The position numbers and the translations under genes are program-made. From Myxococcaceae bacterium (GTDB lineage Bacteria > Myxococcota > Myxococcia > Myxococcales > Myxococcaceae), in assembly GCA_017881265.1 (NCBI GenBank), contig JADGRA010000077.1:1-64000 (forward strand): a DNA stretch of 64,000 nt, read 5' to 3'. Of the stretch, positions 21,924 to 31,676 are shown piece after piece. Under the pieces are notes generated by a model, which was not told where the DNA came from, did not search any database, and saw only the letters and a list, made by a program, of their open reading frames with translations. The first letter of the stretch is position 1, and each line of letters starts with the position of its first letter.

Positions 21924-22934
21924 TCATCCGGCAACGAGTTCGAATCTCAACTCGCCCAGCTTCTCCACGCTGCAGGCCACCTTGTCCCCGGGCTTGAGCC
22001 ACACCTGCTGCGCCTCGGGCTTGCCCGCGATGACGCCCTCGGGAGTGCCCGTCGAGATGAGGTCCCCGGGGAGAAGGGTGAAGACCTGCGAGACGTAACT
22101 GATGATTTGGGCACAGGAAAAAATCATGTCGCTGGTGTTGGACGACTGGCGCTGCTCGCCGTTGACGCGGCATTCCAGCGCAAGCTTCTGAGGGTCTCCC
22201 ACCAGGTCGGCGCCCACCAGCCACGGGCCCACCGGCAGAAAGCCGTCGGACGTCTTGCCCAGCATGAATTGCGAGGCCTTCCCGTCCCGGAACTGGAGGT
22301 CCCGCGCCGAGAAGTCATTCCCGGTGGCATAGCCAAACACGTAGCTCAGCGCCTCGGCCTCGCTCACCTTCTGGGCCACCTTCCCGATGACGACTTGCAG
22401 CTCGACCTCGTAGTCGAACTTGGAGGCAACCTGGGTGGGCAGCTTCACCTTCCCCCCGTGCCCGGACAGCGCGTTGTTGTACTTGTTGAAGAGGACGGGC
22501 GCCTTGGGGATGGGCACGCCCGCCTCCTGCGCGTGTCGCCTGTAGTTGTAGCCCAGCATGATGATTTTCTGCGGCGCGGTCATACACGGGCCAAACGCGG
22601 CCGCGCCCTCCGAGACGAAGGCCCCCTTCAGCGAGTCCGTCGCTGCCAGGACGGCGTGTAGCCCCGCTAGGTTTCGCCCGGCGATGACGTCGTCCGTCGT
22701 TGCCGGGACGGCCACCCGCAGCAGCACCCCTGCCTTGCCGACGTCGAGAATGCGCTCGCCCTGCTTCACCCCAAGGCTCGCGCCGGCTGGGGTCCGCAGC
22801 ATGCAGTACGTCAGCGCACGGGTAGACACAGTGCCTTTCGTCTCTCCAGCAGCCGTCGCTCCCCGTCCGGGAAGGAGGGTCGCCGCAGCGGCAGCTCCCG
22901 CCGCCTGCAGAAGCTTTCTTCGCGTCGTGGCCAT
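21924..22934 (-). CDS. fumarylacetoacetate hydrolase family protein with a Tat-like signal
   Basis: A 336-residue protein starting MATTRRKLLQAAGAAAAATL, a twin-arginine-like signal (TTRRKLLQ). The C-terminal two thirds is the FAH domain: PQKIIMLGYNYRRHAQEAG, FDYEVELQVVIGKVAQKV with the metal-binding D-Y-E-V-E-L, YVFGYATGNDFSARDLQ, and LLPGDLISTGTPEGVIAG. These enzymes hydrolyse or decarboxylate C-C bonds of oxo-acids with a divalent metal. Export of an FAH protein is unusual, as most are cytosolic, so the substrate may be periplasmic. It ends 67 bases before the methyltransferase gene begins and has the same orientation. Confidence 0.85.
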   Translation of the reverse strand: MATTRRKLLQAAGAAAAATLLPGRGATAAGETKGTVSTRALTYCMLRTPAGASLGVKQGERILDVGKAGVLLRVAVPATTDDVIAGRNLAGLHAVLAATDSLKGAFVSEGAAAFGPCMTAPQKIIMLGYNYRRHAQEAGVPIPKAPVLFNKYNNALSGHGGKVKLPTQVASKFDYEVELQVVIGKVAQKVSEAEALSYVFGYATGNDFSARDLQFRDGKASQFMLGKTSDGFLPVGPWLVGADLVGDPQKLALECRVNGEQRQSSNTSDMIFSCAQIISYVSQVFTLLPGDLISTGTPEGVIAGKPEAQQVWLKPGDKVACSVEKLGELRFELVAG

Positions 22935-23154
22935 TCGGGAGTCTCCGTTTTTGGACGGCGGAAGAGGGTAGCCCAAACGCCTGCTCCCTGTGCGCCGGGC
23001 ACGTGCGGGACTTTGTGCAGGCGGCGCCTTCACCCGGCGTTCGAGACACGCCGCGTCGGGGACAGCTTCCCGTCGCCCTTGGGTGAATCTCCGGGCGGCA
23101 GCACGAGGCCGGCTTGTCGGCGCCCGCCGCGCGGCACGATGCGGGTCCCCGCCC

Positions 23155-24747
23155 TCACACGTCGTCCGGGAGGTCCGGCCTGGGCACCGTCACCCACCGC
23201 GCGAGGAGAAACACCACCGCCATGACGGTGTAGCCGGCCGCCCAGGGCCAGGCCGGCGTCAGGGACAGGACGGTGTCCGCCGGCGCCCAGCGGTAGGAGT
23301 GGAGCAGCCCCACGGCCGACAGGGCCGCGCCGCCCAGGCACCAGGCGCCCGCCTCGACGAAGCGCCGTTCAATGACTGCCACCGTGGCAGCCGCCAGCAG
23401 CATGCTGCTGAGGATGAAGCCCTGTTCCAGCCGGAGCGCACCGTCGAGCCAGATGTCCGAGCGCTCGAAGACGCCGAGCAGCTGCGGGGAAAAAGGCGGC
23501 CCGTTCGGTTCCCCCACGCCAGCCGCGTGCAGTCCGGCCTTGGCCATGTACGCGCCCCAGCCGGCGATGCTGGGGAGAAGGCCCACCACCACGGCCGGCG
23601 CGTGCCGGGGCGGCGTTGCCTGGAAGGCCTGGGCGGCGATGACGATGCCAATCCACAGGACAATCGCCATCCCGGCGTCGATGGGGACGGCCCAGGCAAT
23701 CCACCCGACCGTCCCGGTGAAGCAGATGACGCTCATGAAAGCGCCATTCAGCACTGAATAGCCCGCGCGCGCCCCCATGGCTTTCCAGCCCGGATGGCCA
23801 ATGTAGAGGGTGGTGGGGAAGCACGAGCCGAAGGCACAGGCGGCCAGCGTCCCGATGCCATTCACCGCGAGCGAGCTCCGGACGGGGTACACGTCGCCGG
23901 CGGCGCGCGCCGATTCAATATTTTGAAGGGACCCGATGGTGGCGAAGAGGCCCATGGGCAGGATGACGGAGAAGTAGCCGAGCAGGTAATGGCCCGACAG
24001 CGCGGTGAGGAGCTCGCCGAGGACGGGAAGCGGCAGGTGCAGCGCTGGCGCGGCGGGGGCCGGGCCCGTTGGGGCCAGGCCCGTCGCCCACGCGAAGGCC
24101 GCGCCGAGCGCTACCGCGACGAAGCCCCCGGGCAACCCTCCCCGGAAGGATACGCGGCCGAAGTAGACGAGGAAGATGACGGCCAGCGTGCCGAGGCCGA
24201 TGACGGGCCGGCTGTAGGTGCGAAAGAGGAAGCCAATCGCGATGAAGGTGAGGGCGATGCCCGCCAGCGTGGAGAGGAGCGCCGCGCGCGGGGTGGACTT
24301 CCGGATGCGCTCGGCCACGGTGCTGCCGAGCAGCTCAATCATGCCGGAACCGAAGCAAGCCACCAGGCCCGCGTGCCACGCAATACGGGACGGGTCCGCT
24401 TCCCCCGCAGCCTGGGCCGCCAGCTTGGCCGGCAGCATGACGAGGAAGACGTAGGCGAACAGCGACACCGTGTTGATGCCGTACGGCAGCGCGCAGACGT
24501 CCGAGCGCCCGGTGCTGCGGCCAAGGCGCATGGCCTGCCAGGCGTAGAAGATGTTTCCCACCACCAGCGAGACGGCCGCCCCCGGCAGCACCCGGCCAAA
24601 GACCAGCGCGTCGGGAAAGCCGAGGACGGTGCGGCAGAGGGCGGACAGGACGAGGAGTTGGACGAGGTTGTCGAGCGCGAGGCCGAAGAAGCCGTCGACG
24701 TCTCCACGCACGAACCACCCCATGGGGGCCGGGGCGTTGGACGTCAT
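23155..24747 (-). CDS. NCS2/SulP-like permease
   Basis: A 530-residue polytopic membrane protein with about 12 predicted spans. It starts [20 protein letters not shown] and shows the family's [38 protein letters not shown] and [20 protein letters not shown] segments, the last being the substrate-site region of xanthine/uracil/guanine-type (NCS2) carriers. A purine or related substrate is therefore plausible, but the substrate cannot be read from sequence. ATG 24747 is chosen over 24783 because the conserved part begins soon after it. A PadR regulator is encoded 99 bases upstream on the same strand. Confidence 0.8.
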   Translation of the reverse strand: MTSNAPAPMGWFVRGDVDGFFGLALDNLVQLLVLSALCRTVLGFPDALVFGRVLPGAAVSLVVGNIFYAWQAMRLGRSTGRSDVCALPYGINTVSLFAYVFLVMLPAKLAAQAAGEADPSRIAWHAGLVACFGSGMIELLGSTVAERIRKSTPRAALLSTLAGIALTFIAIGFLFRTYSRPVIGLGTLAVIFLVYFGRVSFRGGLPGGFVAVALGAAFAWATGLAPTGPAPAAPALHLPLPVLGELLTALSGHYLLGYFSVILPMGLFATIGSLQNIESARAAGDVYPVRSSLAVNGIGTLAACAFGSCFPTTLYIGHPGWKAMGARAGYSVLNGAFMSVICFTGTVGWIAWAVPIDAGMAIVLWIGIVIAAQAFQATPPRHAPAVVVGLLPSIAGWGAYMAKAGLHAAGVGEPNGPPFSPQLLGVFERSDIWLDGALRLEQGFILSSMLLAAATVAVIERRFVEAGAWCLGGAALSAVGLLHSYRWAPADTVLSLTPAWPWAAGYTVMAVVFLLARWVTVPRPDLPDDV

Positions 24748-24845
24748 GCCGTGTCTCCGCATGCGCGCATGCGGGGCGAGCATGGCACGGGCCCTCCCGC
24801 TTGGGCCCAGCAGCTTTGCCCGGGAGGGGGGCGACCCCCCAAGGG

Positions 24846-25424
24846 TCAGCTTCTGTCCGTGTCCACCAACGCTTCTATTTTCGCCAGCGCCTCGTCCAGC
24901 ACGACGCGGACCTTCTTCATGTTGGCCGGGCTCAGCCTTCCGTGGCGCGCGGCGTGGCGGAAGACCTTGAAGAGGCGGGTGGCGTGCTTGATGAGGTCCC
25001 CCAGCTCCTCGGCATACTCCTCCCAGCTGGACGCTCCAGACCTTTCATAGAAGTCATCCACCTCGTCGCGATGTTCCTGGAGGTCCCGCTTCCCGTCCGG
25101 GGTGATGGCGTACACCTTCCGCCCCTCATGCTCCTCGACGCGCGCGTGGCCGAGTTCCTCCAGCAGCTGCAAGGTGGGATAGATGACGCCCGGGCTGGGG
25201 CGGTACGTCCGGCCGCTCCGCTCCTCGATGGCTTGCATAATCTCGTAGCCGTGGCGGGGTTGCTTTTCGATGGCGTCGAGGACGAGGTACCGAACGGCGC
25301 CGCGGTCTGCCCGGGGCGGAGGCCCACCGAAGACGTCCCAGAAGTCCGGGCGCCCTCCCTGTCGCCGCCCGCGGAAGCCCGGGCCCATGAAATGGCGCTG
25401 CCACTCCCAATGTCCCTCGCGCAT
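24846..25424 (-). CDS. PadR family transcriptional regulator
   Basis: A 192-residue regulator. After an Arg/Gly-rich leader the PadR winged helix occupies about residues 42-118: RYLVLDAIEKQPRHGYEIMQ, AIEERSGRTYRPSPGVIYPT, LQLLEELGHARVEEHEGRKV and YAITPDGKRDL. A long C-terminal helix follows for dimerisation (LIKHATRLFKVFRHAARHGR). HGYEI and SPG.IYP.L..LE are diagnostic. PadR proteins usually repress transport or stress genes on binding small phenolic or hydrophobic ligands. A perfect inverted repeat (25458-25469) sits 34 bases upstream, suggesting autoregulation; the permease downstream is a likely target. Confidence 0.9.
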   Translation of the reverse strand: MREGHWEWQRHFMGPGFRGRRQGGRPDFWDVFGGPPPRADRGAVRYLVLDAIEKQPRHGYEIMQAIEERSGRTYRPSPGVIYPTLQLLEELGHARVEEHEGRKVYAITPDGKRDLQEHRDEVDDFYERSGASSWEEYAEELGDLIKHATRLFKVFRHAARHGRLSPANMKKVRVVLDEALAKIEALVDTDRS

Positions 25425-25457
25425 TGCCGCACCTCCAGGAGATGTGTCGTTACGCTA

Positions 25458-25469
25458 TATCTGTAGATA
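25458..25469. promoter_or_regulatory. inverted repeat, candidate PadR operator
   Basis: TATCT-GT-AGATA is a perfect five-bp inverted repeat with a two-base centre, flanked by GCTA and GC. It is in the AT-rich region between the PadR start (25424) and the divergent DUF3556 gene (25666). It could control both directions. PadR binding is inferred from position only. Confidence 0.5.
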
Positions 25470-25665
25470 GCTCTCTCTCCGAGTCCACGCAACTCCTCCG
25501 CCGGCCCAGGAGAGGGTGGCGCGTCGACGACCGCCCGGTGTGGCGCCTGCAGCCCCGGGGCAAGGCGTGACGCCGCGCGGCGACGGGACTTCGCGGTTGG
25601 CGACGTCAGACGGCAGGGCGGCGCTGGACTAGCGTGCCGCGGGCCCGCAACGGTTTGAGGTGCCC

Positions 25666-27309
25666 GTGAAGCTGCTCCAGCCGACGCCTCCCCCGTATGA
25701 CCCGCTCCTCTGGGCGAAGAAGCCGCTGCCAGAAAGGGGGCGCATGGTTTGCCAGGCGTGGGCTCTCCAGGGGTACGGGACGCCCGTCGGGGCCTACGCC
25801 ATCCACGCCGTGAAGGTCCTCCTCTACATCGGGGCGTGGGTCTTCTTCTGCGGCTTCACCCCGGGACTTGGGGGGCTGGCCTCCCTTTCTTCGTGGTGGC
25901 TCGCGCCTGTTGCCTTCCAGAAGGCCATTCTGTGGAGCATGCTTTTCGAGGGCCTTGGCCTCGGGTGCGGAAGCGGACCCCTCACCGGCCGCTACTTCCC
26001 GCCTTTCGGCGGCTTCCTCTACTTCCTGAGGCCGGGCACCACGAAGCTGCCCCTCTTCCCTGCCCTGCCGCTGTTGGGTGGCACGCGGCGGACCTGGCTG
26101 GACGTGGCGCTGTACGCGGCGCTTCTCGTCGCCCTGGTGCGGGCGCTGGTGGCCCCGGCACTCACCTGGTCCCTCCTCGGCCCGGTGGTGGTGCTGGTGC
26201 CGTTATTGGGCCTCGTCGACCGGACGCTGTTTCTCGCGGTGCGGGCCGAGCACTACTGGACAATGACGGTGTGCTTCGCCTTCGCCGCGCCGTGGATTGC
26301 CGGCGCGAAGGCGGTGCAGCTGGCGCTGTGGTTCTGGGCGGGCTTCTCGAAGCTGAATCACCACTTCCCGGCCGTCGTCTGCGTCATGACGAGCAACAGC
26401 CCCGTCCTGCGCTTCCCGTGGCTGCGCAAGCGCATGTACCGGCGCTATCCCGACGACCTCCGGCCATCCCGGCTGGCGGAGTGGATGGCGCACGCCGGCA
26501 CCGCGCTGGAGCTGGGCGTTCCCATCATCCTGCTGCTGTCGCCGGGCGGCCCGTCGCTGGTGGTGGGGATGGTGTTCATGCTGATGCTTCACCTCTACAT
26601 CACCAGCAACGTGCCGATGGGCGTCCCCATCGAGTGGAACTTCATGGTGGTGTACGGGGCCTTCGCGCTCTTCTGGGCGCACCCGGACGTCACGTTGGGC
26701 TCGCTCGGCCCGCCCTGGCTGGTCGCCTTCCTCCTCCTCATGCTGGTCGCCGTTCCCCTGGCCGGAAACCTCTTCCCAGACCGCGTCTCCTTCCTGTTGG
26801 CCATGCGCTACTACGCCGGGAACTGGGCCTACGGCGTCTGGCTGTTCCGGGGCGACAGCTACCGGAAGCTGGACAAGCTGACGAAGAGTGCCCCTTGGGT
26901 GTTTGACCAGCTGGCGCGCTTCTATGACAAGCCCACCTCGGTGGGCCTGTTTGGAAAAGTCCTCAGCTTCCGCCTCATGCACCTGCACGGGCGCGCGCTG
27001 CCACTGCTACTGCCGCGCGCAGTGGAGCGCTTCGAGGACTATGAATATGTCGAGGGGGAAGTGGTGGCCGGGCTCGTGCTGGGCTGGAACTTCGGGGACG
27101 GGCACCTGCACCGCGAGGACTTGCTGCGCGCCGTGCAGGCGCAGTGCGGCTTCGAGGCGGGGGAGCTCCGCTGCATCTTCGTCGAGTCGCAACCCCTCGG
27201 CCGCTCCACCCTGGCGTTCCGCATCCTGGACGCGAAGACGGGCCTGTTGGAGGCCGGCACGCTGGAGGTGGGCGAGCTGCGCCAGCGCCAGCCCTGGGCC
27301 GCGGCGTGA
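25666..27309 (+). CDS. DUF3556 multi-span membrane protein
   Basis: A 547-residue membrane protein with about nine hydrophobic helices and a soluble C-terminal domain. It begins VKLLQPTPPPYDPLLWAKKP and contains LRPGTTKLPLFPALPLLGGT, FWAGFSKLNHHFPAVVCVM, NVPMGVPIEWNFMVVYG and FRGDSYRKLDKLTKSAP. These agree with DUF3556, a conserved membrane family of actinobacteria and myxobacteria with no assigned function. GTG 25666 has GAGG five bases upstream; GTG 25660 is also possible. Its stop overlaps the start of the FAD oxidoreductase gene (GTGA), so the two proteins are translationally coupled and probably work together, perhaps in membrane lipid chemistry (inference). Confidence 0.8.
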   Translation: MKLLQPTPPPYDPLLWAKKPLPERGRMVCQAWALQGYGTPVGAYAIHAVKVLLYIGAWVFFCGFTPGLGGLASLSSWWLAPVAFQKAILWSMLFEGLGLGCGSGPLTGRYFPPFGGFLYFLRPGTTKLPLFPALPLLGGTRRTWLDVALYAALLVALVRALVAPALTWSLLGPVVVLVPLLGLVDRTLFLAVRAEHYWTMTVCFAFAAPWIAGAKAVQLALWFWAGFSKLNHHFPAVVCVMTSNSPVLRFPWLRKRMYRRYPDDLRPSRLAEWMAHAGTALELGVPIILLLSPGGPSLVVGMVFMLMLHLYITSNVPMGVPIEWNFMVVYGAFALFWAHPDVTLGSLGPPWLVAFLLLMLVAVPLAGNLFPDRVSFLLAMRYYAGNWAYGVWLFRGDSYRKLDKLTKSAPWVFDQLARFYDKPTSVGLFGKVLSFRLMHLHGRALPLLLPRAVERFEDYEYVEGEVVAGLVLGWNFGDGHLHREDLLRAVQAQCGFEAGELRCIFVESQPLGRSTLAFRILDAKTGLLEAGTLEVGELRQRQPWAAA

Positions 27310-28748
27310 CGCCGCCGGACGTCGTCATCGTCGGCTCGGGTCCCAACGGGCTTGCAGCCGGCGTCTTCCTCGCCCGCGCCGGCGCCTCCGTCCTGCTGCT
27401 GGAGGCGAAGCCTAGCGTCGGGGGCGGGCTGCGCACGGCCGCCCTCACCCTGCCGGGCTTCGCCCATGACGTCTGCTCGGCCGTCCACCCCATGGCCATC
27501 CTCTCCCCCTACCTGCGGCAGCTGCCGCTGGACGCGCATGGCCTGCGGTGGATTCGTCCCGCGGCGTCGCTGGCCCACCCGCTGGACGAGGGGACTGCCG
27601 TGCTGCTGCCACGTTCGCTGGACGCCACGTGTGCGGAGCTCGGCGGCGACGCGGACAGCTACCGGCGACTGGTGGCCCCCTACCTCAGCCGCCCCCAGGC
27701 CCTTCTCGAGGACGTCCTTGCCCCACTCGGCTTTCCCCACCACCCGGGACTCATGCTGCGCTTCGGGCTTCAGGGCGTTGCCTCCGCCACGGGGCTGGCC
27801 CGGCGCTTCCAGGGCGCGCGGGCGCGGGCGCTGGTGGCCGGGTGCGCCTCCCATGCCATCCTGCCGCTGGAGAAGCTACTGACCGGGGCCGTGGCCCTCC
27901 TCTTTCTCGTCACGGCGCACACGGAGGAGTGGCCGGTGGCCGCCGGCGGCTCCGAGGCCATCGCCCGGGCCCTGGCCAGCCTGCTGCGCGCTCTCGGTGG
28001 AAGCATTGAAACTGGCAGAGACGTCCGCACGCTGGCGGACCTCCCGCCGGCGCGGGCGTACCTTTTTGACACGAGTCCGGCGCAGCTGGCCGCCATTGCC
28101 GGGCGCGTCCTCCCGCAGCGCTACGTGCGCCGACTGCGCCGCTACCGCTACGGCCCGGGCGCCTTCAAGCTGGACTGGGCCCTGGACGGCTCCATCCCCT
28201 GGAAGGACGCCCGCTGCCTGCAGGCCTCCACCGTCCACCTGGGGGGGACGCTGGAGGAGATTGCAGCCTCGGAGGCCGCCGTCTGGCGCGGCGAGCACCC
28301 GGCGCGGCCCTTCGTCCTTCTGTGCCAGCAGAGTGAGGTGGACAAGACGCGGGCGCCCCCGGGCAAGCACACCGGCTGGGCCTACTGTCACGTGCCGGCC
28401 GGTTCCACGCAGGACATGACGGACGCCATCGAGTCGCAGGTGGAGCGCTTCGCGCCGGGCTTTAGAAGCCGGATTTTGGCCCGTCACGTCACCGCCCCGG
28501 CGGACCTCGAGCGCTACAACGCCAACTACGTGGGCGGCGCCATCACCGGCGGCGTGGCCGACATGGGCCAGCTGTTCACCCGGCCCGTGGCACGCTTCAA
28601 CCCCTACACGACGCCCCACCCGCAGCTTTTCATCTGCTCGGCCAGTAGCCCCCCGGGCGGTGGCGTACACGGCATGTGCGGCTACCATGCCGCACGCTCG
28701 GCGCTGCGGCGGCTGCCGCACCTGCGCCCCGCGGCGCTGACGGGCTGA
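27306..28748 (+). CDS. CrtI/PYROXD2-like FAD-dependent oxidoreductase
   Basis: A 480-residue protein. The GTG start at 27306 overlaps the previous stop and leads straight into a Rossmann ADP-binding motif, VVIVGSGPNGLAAGVFLARA (G-x-G-x-x-G), followed by the acidic strand end LLLEAK and GGGLRTAALTLPGFAHD. The C-terminus has GGGVHGMCGYHAARSALR, the second FAD-binding element of phytoene-desaturase-like amine oxidases. This family desaturates, isomerises or saturates hydrophobic polyenes and retinoids. The substrate is unknown. Coupling to a DUF3556 membrane protein suggests that it acts on a membrane-dissolved compound. Confidence 0.85.
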   Translation: MTPPDVVIVGSGPNGLAAGVFLARAGASVLLLEAKPSVGGGLRTAALTLPGFAHDVCSAVHPMAILSPYLRQLPLDAHGLRWIRPAASLAHPLDEGTAVLLPRSLDATCAELGGDADSYRRLVAPYLSRPQALLEDVLAPLGFPHHPGLMLRFGLQGVASATGLARRFQGARARALVAGCASHAILPLEKLLTGAVALLFLVTAHTEEWPVAAGGSEAIARALASLLRALGGSIETGRDVRTLADLPPARAYLFDTSPAQLAAIAGRVLPQRYVRRLRRYRYGPGAFKLDWALDGSIPWKDARCLQASTVHLGGTLEEIAASEAAVWRGEHPARPFVLLCQQSEVDKTRAPPGKHTGWAYCHVPAGSTQDMTDAIESQVERFAPGFRSRILARHVTAPADLERYNANYVGGAITGGVADMGQLFTRPVARFNPYTTPHPQLFICSASSPPGGGVHGMCGYHAARSALRRLPHLRPAALTG

Positions 28749-28827
28749 CGTGTCCGAGAAGACATTCCCGGATGCCAAAGCACGGGCAGGTCCCGCCCGC
28801 GTGGAAAGCTGAGGCGGGCTTCGCCCG

Positions 28828-29193
28828 TCAGGAGCGGAGAGAGACAGCCTCGACGTTGTTGCCGTCCGGGTCCAGAAGGAAGGCCGCGTAGTAATGCGGC
28901 CCGTAGTCCGAGCGCACGCCGGGCGCCCCGTGGACGCGGCCCCCTGCCTCCACGCCCACCCTGAAGAACCGGTCAACAGCCGAGCGCTCCGGGGCGCGAA
29001 AGGCGACGTGGATGCCCGGGCCCACCTGGCCCTTGGCGAGGTACAGCCAGAAGCCAGGCTCCCTGGGCGGCCCGAAGCTGGCGGACGTCTCGTCCTGAGA
29101 GTGCAGCACGTGGCCCAGCGTCCCCAGCGCGGCCCGGTAGAAGCGGACGCTCGCCTCCAGGGACTTCACCTTCAAGCCGATGTGGTCGTACAT
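28828..29193 (-). CDS. VOC (glyoxalase/dioxygenase) family protein
   Basis: A 121-residue single-domain VOC protein: MYDHIGLKVKSLEASVRFYR at the N-terminus, HVAFRAPERSAVDRFFRVGV in the middle, and YYAAFLLDPDGNNVEAVSL at the C-terminus. The D-H-I.L.V.S...S..FY and F..DPDGN..E motifs carry the metal ligands His4 and Glu near the end. Members are glyoxalases, ring-cleaving dioxygenases, or antibiotic-binding proteins; which one applies cannot be said. The ATG at 29193 is chosen because the fold begins there. It converges on the FAD oxidoreductase gene, 79 bases away. Confidence 0.88.
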   Translation of the reverse strand: MYDHIGLKVKSLEASVRFYRAALGTLGHVLHSQDETSASFGPPREPGFWLYLAKGQVGPGIHVAFRAPERSAVDRFFRVGVEAGGRVHGAPGVRSDYGPHYYAAFLLDPDGNNVEAVSLRS

Positions 29194-29418
29194 GAGGCCA
29201 AACCCCCGGACACGCCGCCTAACCCTACGCTGGCCGGCCGGCCACACCCAAGGCCCCTCATGGGCGCGTGGCGCCCCTCGCGGTCCCGCGCGGGGGGAAT
29301 GGGACGGGCGCTCCACAGTTCAGCCCGCATGACTGCTTGGCGTGGACGACCCCCTGCGCCACGGCCTACTGTGGCGCGCCGCTGTCGCGGTTCCATGTTC
29401 TCCACGCGAAGGTATTCT

Positions 29419-30132
29419 ATGACGACGAGAGGGTGTTTCTTGCTGGTGGCCGTCCTCGGTGTGCTGGGGAGCACCTCCAGCCGGGCGCAGCCGGCGGCCG
29501 CCGGCGACGGCGGCCTCGGCGAGCGCATTGCCGCCATCAAGCAGTCGCTCGCGGTGAGCCAGCAGAACCTGCGTACGTACCAGTGGATTGAGACGACGGC
29601 GGTCAGCGTCAACGGCGAGGAGAAATCCCGCACGCAGAACACCTGCTACTACGGCGCGGACGGGAAGCTGCAGAAGGTGCCGCTCTCCGCGACGCCACCG
29701 CCCGCATCGAAGCCGGGGCTGCGTGGCAAAATCATCGCGTCGAAGAAGGCCGAGCTGAGCGACTCCATGAAGCAGGCGGTGGCGCTGGTCAAAACCTACG
29801 TGCCGCCAGACCCATTCCTCTTGCAGCGGTGCAAGGACGCCGGGAAGGTGGCCATCGAGATTCTGCAGCCCGGCAAAGTCATCCGCCTCGTCTTCCGCGA
29901 CTACCGGCTCCCGGGCGACTTCCTGGCCATCTCGCTGGATGTCACCAGCAACAAGCTGCTCGGCTTCAACGTCAGTAGCTACCTTGGCCAACCCTCCAGC
30001 CCCGTCACCATGGACGCGCAGCTCGGCTCTCTCAACGACGGCACCACCTACCCGGCCAACATTAACCTGACCGCCAAGTCGGCCGGCATCTCGGTGGCCA
30101 TCACCAACACCGGCTACCGGAAGATGAACTGA
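29419..30132 (+). CDS. secreted protein of unknown function
   Basis: A 237-residue protein with a signal peptide (MTTRGCFLLVAVLGVLGSTS, cleavage likely after SSRAQ). The mature part has a conserved-looking first segment (IAAIKQSLAVSQQNLRTYQW, IETTAVSVNGEEKSRTQNTC) and a beta-rich end (DYRLPGDFLAISLDVTSNKL, LTAKSAGISVAITNTGYRKM). GAAGG precedes ATG 29419, which I prefer to ATG 29395. Similar periplasmic proteins appear in acidobacteria and myxobacteria without an assigned role. A monocistronic unit is likely: both neighbouring genes run on the other strand. Confidence 0.7.
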   Translation: MTTRGCFLLVAVLGVLGSTSSRAQPAAAGDGGLGERIAAIKQSLAVSQQNLRTYQWIETTAVSVNGEEKSRTQNTCYYGADGKLQKVPLSATPPPASKPGLRGKIIASKKAELSDSMKQAVALVKTYVPPDPFLLQRCKDAGKVAIEILQPGKVIRLVFRDYRLPGDFLAISLDVTSNKLLGFNVSSYLGQPSSPVTMDAQLGSLNDGTTYPANINLTAKSAGISVAITNTGYRKMN

Positions 30133-30154
30133 CGTCTCGCCGGGGCCACAGCCC

Positions 30155-31522
30155 TCACAATCCCGCGTCAGTGGGCAGCAGCAGGGGCGGCAGTGGCGCC
30201 TGGGTGAAGTCGAAGTCTTCGGTGACGTCGCCGAGGATGGGCATGGTCTCGCGGACGGAGATGCGCGGGTCCGGCCGCCCGTCGGTGGCGGGGTCAAGCC
30301 GCTGGCCGCCGAGGAAGCGGTCCTCAATGAATTTCACGTAGGCATCGAAGCTCAGCGTCTGGTGGTCGATGTAGCCCGCCCGCGCATACGGGCTGATGAC
30401 GAGGCCGGGCACGCGGAGCCCGTAGCCGTTGGCGTCGACCACCGGGGGCAGCACGTGGTCATAGAAGCCGCCCCAGTCGTCCCAGACGAGGAAGATGGCC
30501 ATGCTCGGCCACGCCGAGCTCTGCATGAGGGTGTTGAGGATGGCGGTCACGTAGGACTGGCCGACGGACACCTTGGACGGAGGGTGCTCGCTCACCGTGC
30601 CGTCCGGAATAATCCACAGCACCTCCGGAAGGTTTCCGTTCTTCACGTCGAGGTAGAACTGGTCCAGCGGGACGATGTTGCCGAGCTGGCCATCGGCCTT
30701 GACGGTGTCGAAGTTGGGCAGCGGGTTCCAGATGCTCGGCACCGTGGCTAGCTGCGGCACCGGCTCGCACGTCTCGACACCGTCATCGACGCAGTCCGGC
30801 TCGGTGCCTTCCGCCAGGTAATAGCGCCAGCTGACGCCGGCGCGATCGAGGAGGTAGGTGAGGTCCGTTCAGGCATAGGGCCCGGTGTTAGCGGGGCTGG
30901 GCGACTGGAGGGCATTCACGCAGCTTTGCGGGTTGCCGGCCTGGCTGCAGGCCGCCGACCACTCAGAGACGAGGTACAGGTGCGCGGGCTGGCTCCAGGA
31001 AGCGTTGGACTCGAACATGCGGTCCTGCAGCACGAAGGCCCGGGCGTATGCCCAATAGTTAGGGATTTCTCGGTCGTCGTGCCAGCCGACCGCGTCGATG
31101 GAGGCGCCATTGCTGCAGGCTGGATTGTTAGGGTCGATGCAGCCCTTCTGGCCCTTCTGCGCCGACACCAGGAAGCCGTCCATCGCCCCGCCGTCAATGT
31201 CGTCGTTGGCATTGGCCTCGCCGTGCGGGCCCCCGCCATTCACGTCATTGGGGTCATGAAAGGGCCGGACGCAGGGACCGCCATCCAGTTGCGGAAGACA
31301 GGCCAGCGGCACGCCTGCATCATCCATGGGGATGCCGTCCGCTCCCGGAAAGGTGCCGAAGTAGTGGTCGAAGGAGCGGTTCTCCTGCATGACGATGACG
31401 ATGTGCTTGATTTTCTGGAGCCCGCTCGTCCCCCCGTCCGGGCCACCGTCCGTCGTGCTGCTCGAATGCGTGCAGGCCGAGGCCAGCGCGAGCGCGATGA
31501 GTGCTTGACCAAATCGGCGCAT
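30155..31522 (-). pseudogene. phospholipase C-type phosphoesterase interrupted by an in-frame TGA
   Basis: A 455-codon gene in one frame broken only by TGA at 30869-30871. ATG 31522 (GGAGGG upstream) gives a short lipoprotein-like signal, then IKHIVIVMQENRSFDHYFGT, the metal-binding opening motif of the acid phosphatase/phospholipase C superfamily, and VGWHDDREIPNYWAYARAF. After the stop the frame continues [40 protein letters not shown] and [20 protein letters not shown]. Family members have YAWTDLTYLL where this gene reads YA*TDLTYLL, so Trp TGG appears to have become TGA. Both halves are otherwise well preserved. It is either recent inactivation, read-through, or a base-call error. Confidence 0.88.
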
Positions 31523-31676
31523 GCGCACCCTCCCAGCCGGCGAGACTAACCCCTCGGCCCGTCGCGAGTTGCGGGCTGCGCGTCCCGCGCGACGCTGGAC
31601 ACATTGCCGGGTTTGGCCGTCGGTGAGCCCGGAGGCAATTCCGGGGAAGCCCTCGCCTGGCTGCCTGCACTCGCCT

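Noticed and set aside
4391-31522. UGA recoded as Trp or selenocysteine throughout
   Set aside because: Many genes here end with TGA, the tRNA-Trp anticodon is CCA, and the affected residues are aromatic, not Cys, in relatives; no SECIS-like hairpin was evident.
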